A stretch of 64,000 nt of DNA from Cristatella mucedo (GCA_009760855.2 WPIO01000024.1:1172501-1236500), one strand, 5' to 3'; positions 47,310-56,299 are shown, numbered from the stretch's first letter. Numbers and translations: made by a program. Notes: generated by a model not told the origin, from the letters alone.

Positions 47310-47594
47310 GGTCTGTGGCTGCCCGAGGGAGAGGGCGTCACCATGCCGGTGGCCATCAAGGTGCTGCAGGAGGGCACAACTCCCGAACAGAACAAGGAGC
47401 TGCTCGATGAGGCGCGCATCATGGCAACCGCGATGCACCCATGCTGCGTGCGTCTCATCGCGGTCTGCCTGACGTCGCCCATGATGCTGCTCACGCAGCT
47501 CATGCCCAACGGCTGTCTGCTCGAGTACGTGCGCAAGAATAAGGTCAACATCGGCTCCAAATCGCTGCTCGATTGGAGCACTCAGATCGCCATG
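47310..47594 (+). CDS. Receptor exon 14: kinase N-lobe and hinge
   Basis: Acceptor cacgcag, donor gtgagt; 95 codons, phase 0. Encodes [20 protein letters not shown], with the ATP-binding Lys at 47358-47360, then [12 protein letters not shown] carrying the helix-C Glu. The hinge reads [13 protein letters not shown]. The gatekeeper Thr (47493-47495; EGFR T790 position) and the Cys at 47514-47516 (EGFR C797 position) are both conserved. Confidence 0.96.
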
Positions 47595-47771
47595 GTGAGT
47601 GGCTGAGCTTTAGCGGTGCCTAGCGACAACAGAGCTCCCACGCAACTTGCCGGCAATTGAGAGGTGCACACTGTGAGCGTCAGCCTCAATTCGCACCGTA
47701 CCCGGCCCCGATGAGTGGTGCTACTCCCTCCCAACCTGCGATCGCTTATGGCGGTTTTCTCCTTCCGTTAG

Positions 47772-47835
47772 GGCATGGAGTACCTGGAAGGTCGGGGCAT
47801 CGTGCACCGAGACCTGGCCGCCAGAAACGTGCTTG
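47772..47835 (+). CDS. Receptor exon 15: catalytic loop HRDLAARN
   Basis: A 64-nt exon between ccgttag and gtacgt; phase 0 in, phase 1 out. Encodes GMEYLEGRGIVHRDLAARNVL. The catalytic Asp is at 47811-47813, and the Arg and Asn of the loop are present. LAARN rather than LRAAN is typical of receptor tyrosine kinases. Confidence 0.96.
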
Positions 47836-48488
47836 GTACGTGCTTCCTTGCAGCCCTTAGCTCTATGGTGCGTTTGCAGAGTGTTTGCACTTGCCACCTG
47901 TTCTGCATTAATTGTATGCTCTAGCTAGCTTGCAAAGTCTGCCCGTGCGGTTTCAGCTAAATGCCTGGGATGGCCGAGCGCATAGGCTGAAGAGTAACAA
48001 AGCCGCAACCGCTCCTGCTGCTGGGCTTAAACTGCTAAGAAGGCATTGGCGGATCTCTTTTGGGCTCAGCGAACATTCTCACCCTCCACCCCCCCAGTAC
48101 TTCCGGTTGTCCCAGCGCTGGAAGCTGCGACGACCGCGGCGAGCGAGCGCTCAATGCCGCTTCCTTTGCCGACGTTGCCGTTTGCCGAAGACGTAGCTCA
48201 ATGCCGAATGCTTGCTCACAGGCTCTGACCCGAGCGAGGGCTTTCCTCTCGGTAACCGGCTCCCGGGATGACTCGTGCACCGGCCTCTTAGTCCTAATAA
48301 GGCAGCGAATCAAGCTTGTGGTGGCCTGCCTTTCTTTATACTATGGCAGCCTGCTTAAGGCAGGCTAGTTGTTGCGTACTAATAACATTTGTTTTAAGGT
48401 ATGTTGGCTTGTATCACTATAGATCGTTGCTGGAGTTAAAGCAGTTCAAGACACCTGAGTGACCAGATTGTTGGTTCTTTCATTGCAG
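47836..48488. other. Intron 15, no recognised features
   Basis: 653 nt, GC-rich in the middle. No repeat recognised. Confidence 0.55.
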
Positions 48489-48580
48489 TTCAGAACAGTG
48501 GTCAGGTGAAGATTACCGACTTTGGACTGGCCAAGGTGCTCGAATACAATGCCGACCAGTATGAGGCCACCGGTGGCAAG
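48489..48580 (+). CDS. Receptor exon 16: DFG and activation loop
   Basis: Acceptor cattgcag, donor gtgcgt; phase 1 in, phase 0 out. Encodes [19 protein letters not shown]. The DFG Asp is at 48518-48520. The Tyr at 48560-48562 sits at the EGFR Y845 position; a second Tyr lies five residues earlier. Junction K/MPIKW matches the ErbB family. Confidence 0.96.
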
Positions 48581-48869
48581 GTGCGTGTGGGTGTGTCCTG
48601 AAGCGCTCCTTCAAAGAAGTGTGCAAGATTTGAGTGTGGCTGCAGCGATCCGCCACCAAGGCACCGTGCCTGCGGCCTGTGCACCGTTTTCGGACGCGCG
48701 CAATCGCCGAGCTTTGGAGCGAGCTTGCACTTGGTCGCTGCGCTGCCACTCACCGACTGCCGACCGCCTGCAACGGATGCTGACCGTTTTTGTTTCTCGT
48801 GGCCCGAGCGAGGTTGGTGCTTCTACCTCTCTCTTTTTTGTCTCATTCCTACGAGTGCATGGTTTGCAG

Positions 48870-49092
48870 ATGCCGATCAAGTGGATGGCTCTCGAGTCGA
48901 TCATGGACCGGATCTTTACGCACAAGACGGACGTGTGGAGCTACGGCGTTACTCTGTGGGAGCTGTTCACATACGGCCAGCGACCATACGAAGGCGTGCG
49001 CGCCTACGACATGCCCCAACTGCTGGAGAGAGGCGAGCGTCTGTCTCAGCCGACCATATGCACGATCGACGTGTACATGATACTGATCAAGT
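48870..49092 (+). CDS. Receptor exon 17: kinase C-lobe
   Basis: Acceptor gtttgcag, donor AAGT/gtgcgt; phase 0 in, phase 1 out. Encodes [11 protein letters not shown], the APE-equivalent ALE, then [14 protein letters not shown] and [16 protein letters not shown]. Without splicing the frame hits TAG six bases after the donor, which confirms the intron. Confidence 0.96.
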
Positions 49093-49263
49093 GTGCGTAG
49101 CACGACCGCATACGCGCCCACTTTCCCTGTCGTCGCTCGCCTGGGGCTCTGTTTCGTGGGGCAGGTGGGCCTGCTGGCAGGGGTCTGCCAAGTCTCTCGA
49201 CGCTTTCCCTTTTCCCTTCTCTCTCCTTTCCTTTTCCCTTCTCCCGAAGCTTTTGCCGAGTTC

Positions 49264-49345
<82 letters not shown>

Positions 49346-49432
49346 TCCATCTCCATCTCCATCTCCATCTCCATCTCCATCTCTATCTCATCTCATCTCT
49401 ATCTCATCTCTATCTCTCTGTCTCTCTCCCCG
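49264..49432. repeat. (CT)n followed by (CCATCT)n in intron 17
   Basis: About 75 nt of CT repeats, then seven CCATCT units, then imperfect CTATCTCAT units. It ends about 60 nt before exon 18 and acts as, or overlaps, its polypyrimidine region. Confidence 0.95.
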
Positions 49433-49491
49433 CACGGAGGCACTGCAGGTGCTAAATAAAGCTCACAGGCCCACTTTTGCCACTGTGGCAG

Positions 49492-49698
49492 GCTGGATGC
49501 TGGACGCCGATAGTCGGCCGCCGTTTGCCGACCTCGTCACCGACTTCGGCCGCATGTCGAAAGATCCGGCCCGCTACCTCGTCATAGCTGGCGACAGGCT
49601 GATGAAGCTGAACAGTGTCTCCTACACAGCCCGAGACCTGCTGGACGACGATGTCGATCTGGCCGCCGCCGTCGCCGAGCAGGGCAGCAAAGTGATGG
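49492..49698 (+). CDS. Receptor exon 18: end of kinase domain and start of tail
   Basis: Acceptor tgtggcag, donor gtacgc; phase 1 in and out. The split codon T/GC restores KCWMLDADSRPPF, the conserved end of the C-lobe. DPARYLVIAGDRLM follows, a hallmark segment just after ErbB kinase domains, and then an acidic stretch (LLDDDVDLAA). Confidence 0.95.
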
Positions 49699-50019
49699 GT
49701 ACGCCACCCCGACGCCTCCTTCTGCAGCTGCAGCTGCCCATGCAAAGCGCACTTTTGCTTCCTTTGTCCGGCGGAGCTAGCAGCAGACGAATAGCAGATG
49801 CTCAGCTGAGTTCGACCAATGGCTGCTGCATAGAAACGTTGCAAGCATGTGCACAGAATGTGTGCGCTAGCGTTTGGCTATGCCCTTGTGCGTTCTATGT
49901 GTGTTGTGTATGTTCGGCCGGCTTGCCTATGTGCCTATGCATATCTCTGTCAGTTACTTTGAAAAGCCACGAGCAAATCCACCTTGGACTTCGTACAATT
50001 TAAGAGGTTACTTCTCTTG
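49699..50019. other. Start of intron 18, no recognised features
   Basis: The frame of exon 18 stays open far into the intron but codes nothing recognisable. The GATG/gtacgc donor and the in-frame DDYLQP exon support splicing. Confidence 0.5.
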
Positions 50020-50098
50020 CATCGAGATGTAAAGTGCCTGGATAGAGATTACGTTCTCTTAGGGTGCTATGCCAACGATCTACTAGTATTATTTTTTC
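50020..50098 (+). mobile_element. SINE A / LINE family 2 tail
   Basis: GTAAAGTGCCTGGATAGAGA, then ACGTTCTCTTAGGGTGCTAT and a short ATTATT end. Confidence 0.65.
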
Positions 50099-50247
50099 TA
50101 ACACTGGATGGATTGCATTAGCACGAAGAAAGTACGAGAAGCATTGCTAAGTTGAGAGGACAGTCGAGGCAGAATGTAGCACAGAGAAAAAGCAGTGAAC
50201 GGTGACCGGTAAGAAAGTGCTGCGGCTGGCAGAAGTGGAGACGATAA

Positions 50248-50385
50248 ATACTTACCTGGCACAGGGGCGATGGTGATCATGATCGTGGTGCCTCCAGAAC
50301 GAGGCCTGACCATTGCACTTCGGTCGGGCTGACGCCTGCGATTGCCCCAAATAGGGGCAACTCGGGTGTTTTTGGTGAGCCGTAA
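50248..50385 (+). ncRNA. U1 snRNA-like sequence (3' end replaced by a SINE)
   Basis: Begins with ATACTTACCTGGC, the exact U1 5' end that pairs with 5' splice sites. Stem-loop 2 has loop ATTGCACTTC (U1A-binding loop) with a pairing stem CCTGACC/GGTCGGG. Stem-loop 3 reads TTGCCCC-AAATA-GGGGCAA, a full stem with different pairs from human U1. Then come AACTCG and a T-rich Sm-like site (GTGTTTTTGG). The U1-70K loop is altered (GATCATGATCG). After the Sm site the sequence passes into a tRNA-type SINE, so the normal 3' hairpin is missing or replaced by a short GTGAGCC/GGCTCAC hairpin. It could be a variant gene or a retro-derived chimera. No snRNA promoter element was recognised upstream. Confidence 0.8.
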
Positions 50386-50545
50386 TGGCTCACTGGGCAA
50401 GGCGGTTGCTTTTCACGACCTCGGCCCCGAGGTCGTGGGTTCGAATCCTGTCGTGGGCGATCCTTTATTGCCACTGCAAGCCGTGGTGATAGTCGTAAAG
50501 GCTCTTCTGTCGCTATACAAAAAGAGGCTGTTAAGTCATCTAGGA
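50374..50545 (+). mobile_element. SINE B copy (tRNA-derived head)
   Basis: The A-box region TGGCTCACTGGGCAAGG and a perfect B box GGTTCGAATCC mark a tRNA-derived polymerase III promoter. The body contains ACTGCAAGCCGTGGTGATAG and a tail CTATACAAAAAGAGGCTGTT. The same body and tail recur at 25263-25420 and 43828-43975. It abuts the U1-like sequence. Confidence 0.75.
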
Positions 50546-51403
50546 TTTATTTATTTATAAATCTGTGCTAGCACGGACAGTGCTAGCCGGCTCCACAATC
50601 CAAGACATGCAGAGCACACACTTCAGTTTTCTACTGTCTGCAAGCCGAAAAAGCACCGAGGAAAAAAACAAATTTGCCTCGACTGTCTGCAGCAGAGACT
50701 ACCTCCAGGTGACCGGCTCTTATCGACCGGGCTTTTGTGACCAAGAGGCCTAGCGAGCAGACATGAGATACAGCTTTTTAAGAATGCTCACCGCTTACAG
50801 TTTATGTGACCTAGCGGCTGGATGCAACATGAATCTTTGGTCCGATCTTTATAAATAAAAGGGCTATAATCTTAAGTAAAGAAAAAAGGTGGCCCCAGTG
50901 AGAGCTGATTCGGGAATCTGCATGCCAACGATGCCGTGCGAACGGGATCTTTAGTGCCCTCTAAAGAAAAGTTGTGAAAGCCCATTTTCGGAGAGCTCGA
51001 AGCTGTGCTCCCTCAGCTAGACGTCCAGATGCCATCTTAGTCCCACCAAAAATAAAGTGCTGCCCCACCCTTCTTGCTTAGAGCATCCGAAGCCATGTTC
51101 TTAAGGCACGACCCTGGCAGTCGAATTTTATCCTATCTACAAAAGTGCAGTTGCTAGCCGTACTTTTGTGCTCAATACCCCGAGGCTGCAAAATTCCGAT
51201 CAGATCATGCATGACCCTTGACCCCTCGAAAGAAAAGTCTTGATGCTGCGTTTTGGGAGACCTTGGGGTCACCCCCGGTCTTTGGTGAGTCGCATGTGAG
51301 CCTCTGCACGCCTGTCTAAAAACAAGGAGATGGCGAAATCTAAAAAGAAGTGAGCTAGTGGTGAGACTTACCACTTTCCCCATGATCTCTGCCCGCAGCA
51401 GCA
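50546..51403. other. Intron 18 stretch with a diverged internal repeat
   Basis: No coding signal. 50952-51015 and 51222-51285 look like diverged copies of each other (CTCTAAAGAAAAGTTGTGAA versus CCTCGAAAGAAAAGTCTTGA, each followed by a GCCCATTTTCGGAGA-like segment). Family unknown. Confidence 0.4.
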
Positions 51404-51842
51404 CAGCTAATACGGTGTCATTTGTTCAAAGAGTCATGTCAGGTTCTGCTATGGGCACTGTGCCCATAGCTGGCTGTTCAACCTGGTTGCCAGCATGTCT
51501 ATATTTCCGTTGAATTAACACGTTTTAGAGCTCTCTTTTTAGCTGAAGGTTTAAGATTTTGGATTTAGTCTTTAAGCATTGTATATTTTTGGGTTTATGA
51601 TTTGGTCTTTATTGGTAAGATTTTGTAGTTTTGCTTGGTTTTGTGTTTTCGGGTTTTGAGTTAAGGTTTTAGGGTATAGTCTTTAGGTTTTAGAATGAAA
51701 CTCGAAACTGAAAATATATCTAAAACGTTTTTATTTATCGTAAACATATGCTGGCGACCACGTTTAACAGCCTGCACGAGGGCACTGTGCCCGTAGCTGA
51801 ACTTGACACTGCTCTATGAACAAACGATGCCGTAGTAGCTGC
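51404..51842. mobile_element. Foldback MITE with inverted repeats of about 120 bp
   Basis: The left arm (51404-51529) and right arm (51719-51842) are imperfect reverse complements. Paired words include CAGCTAATACGG/CCGTAGTAGCTG, TTTGTTCAAAG/CTATGAACAAA, GGGCACTGTGCCC in both arms, TTGCCAGCATG/CATATGCTGGC and ACGTTTTAGA/TCTAAAACGT. The interior (51530-51718) is almost free of C on the + strand. No transposase. Target duplication not identified. Confidence 0.75.
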
Positions 51843-51869
51843 ATCACTCTTGTTTAATTAAGCTTCTTC

Positions 51870-51932
51870 AGCTAATTTTAAGGTTCCTTTGTTGCCGTAC
51901 AAACAAGGCTGTTAAATCAGCAAACCTTTACC
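51870..51932 (+). mobile_element. SINE B tail remnant
   Basis: TTGCCGTACAAACAAGGCTG, then TTAAATCAGCAAACCTTTAC. Lies directly before exon 19. Confidence 0.6.
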
Positions 51933-51945
51933 TTAATTGCCGTAG

Positions 51946-52016
51946 ATCTTGACGACTACCTGCAGCCTGCAACCGTTGCATCTACAACATCCGACGGCAG
52001 TGGCACCGCAGCCTTG
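51946..52016 (+). CDS. Receptor exon 19: tail, DDYLQP phosphosite
   Basis: A 71-nt exon between tgccgtag and gtgaga; phase 1 in, phase 0 out. Encodes DLDDYLQPATVASTTSD. It is collinear with the ErbB tail motif D.DEYLIP that follows the kinase domain. The Tyr is a candidate autophosphorylation site. Confidence 0.88.
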
Positions 52017-52367
52017 GTGAGAAGCGCTGCCCATGCGATTTTCATGCATCCCAGTGTGTGTGCGGAAACCCAAGTGCTACATAATGTATCCGGCAGCTTT
52101 TTGTCAGTCCCTTTCAGCTTGCCACTCTTTCTGTTTGTCTTTCGTTGTCTGTCTTTTTTTGTCTCTTTGTATCTCTCTGTCTATGTTTATGCCTCTGGCT
52201 CATTGTGTGCCTGTGCTGTGCACATGCTATGCGTTGAAGCATTCCCCACAGTGGTCCTGTGCTGCATCTTGACGCTTGCCTTCATGCTCGGTGCAGTGGA
52301 ACAGCAATGTGGTGCAGTGGCCATTTACACTTGACTCTTACTAGCTGATTGCTTGGCATGATTTCAG
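52017..52367. other. Intron 19, no recognised features
   Basis: 351 nt; pyrimidine-rich around 52110-52180. No repeat recognised. Confidence 0.6.
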
Positions 52368-52545
52368 GATCGTGCCGTGACCGAACGTGCTAGTGGTGTC
52401 AAATCTCTGCCTGCCTACCCAGTTGGAAAGGTCATTGGTCAAGTCAAAGGTCCAGAGGTCACGAGGTCACGACCGTCTATCGACTCCCGATATGGTCCTG
52501 CTCCAGCCAGGCTGGCCTCTTCTGAGGAGGTCGAAGAGTCAGCAG
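52368..52545 (+). CDS. Receptor exon 20: cytoplasmic tail
   Basis: Acceptor atttcag, donor gtactg; phase 0 in, phase 1 out. Low-complexity basic/Pro/Ser tail with PAYPVGKVIGQ and SRYGPAPARLASSEEVEES. It contains two Tyr but no recognised motif. Supported by splice phases and the open frame; individually less certain than the kinase exons. Confidence 0.8.
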
Positions 52546-52573
52546 GTACTGGCGGCTGCTCGAAGCAGACTGT

Positions 52574-52580
52574 AGAGAGA

Positions 52581-52665
<85 letters not shown>
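52574..52665. repeat. (GA)n microsatellite in intron 20
   Basis: About 90 nt of GA repeats starting 29 nt after the exon 20 donor. It is the exact complement of the (CT)n in intron 17. Confidence 0.95.
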
Positions 52666-52666
<1 letters not shown>

Positions 52667-52772
52667 AGTGGTCAGCCACCTACTGGCACCTACGGTGTCC
52701 GAGCAACTCGTGCTAGTGAGCAGGGCAACTACGGTGCAGGATCGTTTCTTACAATGTCATTTCTTGCCGCAG

Positions 52773-52949
52773 CTGAGCAGCAGCCCTTTTTACCGGCTGT
52801 GGATGAAGCCGGCTACCTTCAGCCCCAGCCTTCTACGTCCATCGAGGATTACCTGAACCCGAGCACGACACGTGACCACTATTTGGATGTCATTCCCGAA
52901 GACGATTTGGGCTTTGCTAAAGACAAGCGAAACTCTAGCTCACCGAATG
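52773..52949 (+). CDS. Receptor exon 21: tail with GRB2-type site
   Basis: Acceptor ttgccgcag, donor AATG/gttagt; phase 1 in and out. Encodes AGYLQPQPS, then EDYLNPS, HYLDVIPEDD and SSSPN. The Tyr at 52850-52852 followed by L-N fits the pYxN consensus for the GRB2 SH2 domain. If the donor is not used the frame stops at once (PNG-stop, 52952-52954), giving a protein without the NPEY exon. Confidence 0.88.
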
Positions 52950-54063
52950 GTTAGTATAGTCAGTACCATGCAAACGCACATGATCCGTTCGAACGAAACC
53001 TGGTTATTTCACGGCATGTACATTTAGAGATTACCCAGTGACATAGCAGAACAATGTTTTTGGTTTTCTCTTGTGGCAAGCTATTCTTTTGGTTTGGTAG
53101 GCTACCATGTGTGTTCAAGTGCAAGTGTTGATGTGTGCTTATGTACACTCGCCATCGTATATAGTGCCATCGCAGAACCAGTTGTGCCTCCACCAGGTAT
53201 CTGCTGCCACTACCACCGCATATCAAGTGGAATTATAGCCCTGGGCATGTCCACGTCATGTGCACAGTTTGTCCTATATTTCCTTGGCCACCCATGTGCA
53301 CGAGGCTTACTTTTTCGTTCAATCACGGCCATCGTTCCTGCAGAGATCGGAGCTAAAGAAGACCGCCAAAGGCCTCCTGCTATGCGTCAAACTCGACGAA
53401 CGAGGCTGCCGAGTAGCAGATGTCGATTTCTATGCTGGACACAGCGATTATAGATAGTTACGTTTGTTACTCGCCGACTGCTTCGTAGCGAGTTCATTCT
53501 GCTAAAATGATCGACATGTCAGCATTTGCTAGCCAATGACAGAGACCCGAGTTCGAATGGAAGCAGGTGAAGAACTGCTTGAATATATAGGCTTGCATTC
53601 GCGCCCCACTACTGAACCAGTTATTTGCAGCTCTCAGAGCATGGCGTAGGCCATTCCTTGAAAAGCCTTGATTGACCCCCGGGTTACCTCACAGTAGAAG
53701 TCGAGGCTTTACATTGTCTCAAGATATGCTTGCTTTAAGCTAAAAATGTCCCACGAATGGTTTTTTCAGCTATTTCGTCAGGATAAGCATTTAAGATAAG
53801 CATTACTCTTAAGTGCGAGATCGGTCAACGCCCACTCACGGTTAAACCCGTGCTTGACATGGGCTATAGCATTTTCTATGCATTTGGGCAGAAATGCAAT
53901 TAGCGAAAATGCATTTCTTTTATATAGTGCTGACTGTAGTCGACTTAGTTGGCAGCGGTCGCTAACCAATCGCAAGCGGGCATGCAAATCGAGTCCAGCG
54001 CGGCTCGTGTTCTCCATTGAGCCCCTTCTTGCCCATCTGGCAGTCGACGATCCGACTTTGCAG
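52950..54063. other. Intron 21
   Basis: No repeat family recognised. A possible alternative terminal exon starts at 53344 (after cctgcag) and is phase-compatible with exon 21, but its peptide has no ErbB feature. Confidence 0.5.
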
Positions 54064-54287
54064 ATACCCCGACAGTCGCGGTCGGCAAGGTCTCTGCCGC
54101 ACCTTCCAGTCGGACGCCTGCCGGCTCGCCTCCGTCGTCGTCTGCTGCCGCGGCGGCCCACTCTGGCGCTCCAGCTGGTGGCACCAACGTAGACAATCCT
54201 GAGTACTACCTGTCCAGAAGGAGCACCACTCTGCCGTCGGCCGCTGAGCCGGCGGCCGACGGCCTGGCGAGCACGACGCCCGCCTGA
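54064..54287 (+). CDS. Receptor exon 22: C-terminal exon with NPEY motif
   Basis: Acceptor ctttgcag; phase 1 in, stop TGA at 54285-54287. Encodes DTPTVAVGK, a Pro/Ser/Ala-rich linker, then GGTNVDNPEYYLSRRST and a hydrophilic end. NPEY followed by YL is the classic ErbB C-terminal SHC/PTB docking motif (Tyr at 54204-54206). There is no ATG in this exon, so an ATG-based scan misses it. The split codon G/AT with exon 21 is in frame. Confidence 0.9.
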
Positions 54288-55420
54288 CAAGGGCGGCAGT
54301 GCCGTCTGCCCTGGCTTGGCCAACGCTGCCTGCCCCTCCTCCTTCTCCTGCCGCTTCTCCTCCCTCGTCGCCATCGCAAGGCCAGTGTGCCCCCGAGGCA
54401 GCTGCCATGCACTCAGCGCTCAGGCGCGCTCGTCCGTGTGCTCTTCGGCAGGCAGCAGAGGCAGCGGACACGCCTCGCTGGCCGTCGTGGCAGCATGCAG
54501 GCTGAAGCGATCGCGTTCACTGCTCACTCGCCGTCTTTGCGCTGCTCACCCGCCAGGGGCAGCCGATGGAGCTGCTGATGCTGCGCTCATCCCGGTCGCT
54601 GCGAGCGGTAGAATCGCGGTGCCGGCTGCAGCTACCGTGCGGCAGCACGCACGCGCACACGCGCCAAAGCACACACAGGCGAGCCAGTGAGGCGTCCGCT
54701 GCATGCCCTGCTGCCGACGATGGTGACGAGATTGCCTGCAGGCAGCGTTGCATCGAGGCCCGATCGGCCCGAGCTGCCCTTCAGCAGACGGCTCTGTTCT
54801 GCTGTGTCGTTGGAGCCCTGCTGCTAGGCACTGACTCAGTGTACTGAGAAAAGCGCTTTTGCTGAAGTGATCAGCTTGTAGAGCATTTGCCGCGCGTCTA
54901 CTTAAATCGTTTTGGCCGCCCGGGCGACCGGTCGAGAGTGACCGCAAGGCTAGTATCCAACTTGTGTCGCCACAGCGTTCTGACCGAGACTGCACCAATT
55001 CGCGGCTGCTGCTAGTTTGTGTGGCTGACTAATCACCAGCAGGCTGAGGCATTATTAGCAAGACTCTGTGACAACATGTTTGCCAAACGCTTGCTTGCGT
55101 CCGACTAATCACGAGGACGCCGTGCATTGTTTTGTCAGCCACTGCGACAGCATATTAGCCGAACGACAAAGCGGGCCGAATACTGGCCAAGCTCTCTGCC
55201 CAGTCGTCAGCTACCAATTAAAAGTGCATCTTACCCCTTTTTTTACGAGAATACATGATGGCTGGAACCACAACGCCGTGTGCATGCACCACTGTCCGAC
55301 TGTGGCCGGAGCGGCAAGTGGCTCTGTGAATGGCGGCTGGTTCTTGCTGGCTGCTCTATTGCCATGCCATGCAGCCAGACGGCATCTCGATCTGTTACTC
55401 CTGAAAGAATAAAGCACTAC
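54288..55420 (+). other. Probable 3' UTR of the receptor gene
   Basis: GC-rich single-copy sequence follows the TGA with no repeat that I recognise and no convincing coding frame. The first AATAAA on the + strand is at 55408-55413. It is a reasonable but unproven poly(A) signal and would make a 3' UTR of about 1.1 kb. Confidence 0.5.
55408..55413 (+). terminator. Candidate polyadenylation signal AATAAA
   Basis: First AATAAA hexamer on the + strand downstream of the receptor stop codon; a GT-containing stretch (ttgtcgtgc, then aggtatgtgg) follows within 50 nt. Position and orientation are the only support. Confidence 0.45.
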
Positions 55421-56285
55421 GTTGATCCGATTGTCGTGCTAGGAAACTTATTCAGGTATGTGGCACACTGAAAGCCAAGCCAGGGTGGCTTGGCCTATTC
55501 TAAAGCCTATTCAGAGGGTTTAGAGAGCTCACCCGGTTACTTCAATTTTTAAGTAACTTTCGGTTCCTCCATAACTAGAAAAAGTTGAGAAAGTTAACAG
55601 CAATGCAGCACAGCAAGGCATTTGAGAGCCCAACGAAGGGGGAGGCTGGCATCAAATCGCAAGCAAAGCTGCGTATATAAAATAAAGAAAGCATAGATTG
55701 TGCTTGGCGATTACCTCGGCATGCAATAGAGTATAGATTGTGAAAAAGAAATTGACCAAGCACATCCACGGAGTACTCAGTATTTCAGAGAAAATCGGAG
55801 GCTTTCTCGAATGACTTTCTATTGATATCAATGTTTAACGTTGCGTAAGATTGAGCAAAATAAGCAGATTTAATCAACGAAGGTCGGCATTCCGATGAAG
55901 ATCGTTTCACACCCGCAGCTATGCAGGCTCCCTGGATTGGTTAGCTCAAAACACCTGTCGAACTTACTGTGAAGTTATGATGTAAGAATTTAGTTGTTCA
56001 GTCGCAACTCGTCCGTGTCTTTTACAGGAACGGCAGTAGGGAGACTGGGCAGGGCAGACAGCATGTGTTAGTATTTGCTCACGTCCACTGATATGTAGGA
56101 TTTAAGTTTAAGCACGCTCGGTCATTATTTTTAATAAACAGGACATGTTGAATCTAACTTTAGAGATATACATTACAACTTTCTGGAATAGGTGCAGATT
56201 TGTGTAATGCGTTTGTATATATACGAAGATATTGATATTATCTGTATAGCTCCCTAATACGCTTGCATCTATAATAGAATTGTTT
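55421..56285. other. Downstream intergenic stretch, no recognised features
   Basis: A+T-rich. No gene, RNA or repeat recognised. Confidence 0.5.
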
Positions 56286-56299
56286 TGCACAACAACCTA

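Larger units (their letters stand above)
6276..55420 (+). other. ErbB/EGFR-family receptor tyrosine kinase gene (22 coding exons, 5' exon missing)
   Basis: Gene model assembled by eye from acceptor/donor sites and frame. The order is L1 domain, furin-like Cys-rich, L2 domain, second Cys-rich region with an extension, one transmembrane helix, juxtamembrane, tyrosine kinase, phosphotyrosine tail. Exon phases agree at all 21 junctions and total 4,289 nt. The product should sit in the plasma membrane, bind EGF-like ligands, dimerise and phosphorylate its own tail to recruit SH2/PTB adaptors such as GRB2 and SHC (family knowledge). The ectodomain is about 830 residues against about 620 in vertebrate EGFR; an extra Cys-rich domain is known from Drosophila EGFR. 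All catalytic motifs are present, so the kinase is predicted to be active. The signal-peptide exon lies upstream or was not recognised. Intron 4 uses a GC donor. Confidence 0.95.

Noticed and set aside
50374-50455. A functional tRNA gene
   Set aside because: A and B boxes are present but the anticodon arm is an 11-bp hairpin and the acceptor ends do not pair; body and tail match other SINE copies.
51530-51740. Interstitial telomere repeats (TTTAGG-like)
   Set aside because: The words are irregular, not in tandem register, and lie inside the foldback element; best explained as T/G-biased sequence.
53344-53457. Possible alternative terminal exon after cctgcag
   Set aside because: Phase-compatible with exon 21 but yields a short basic peptide with no ErbB feature. 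Another frame (ELKKTAKGLLLCVKLDERG) looks more protein-like but is out of phase. The NPEY exon at 54064 is far better supported.
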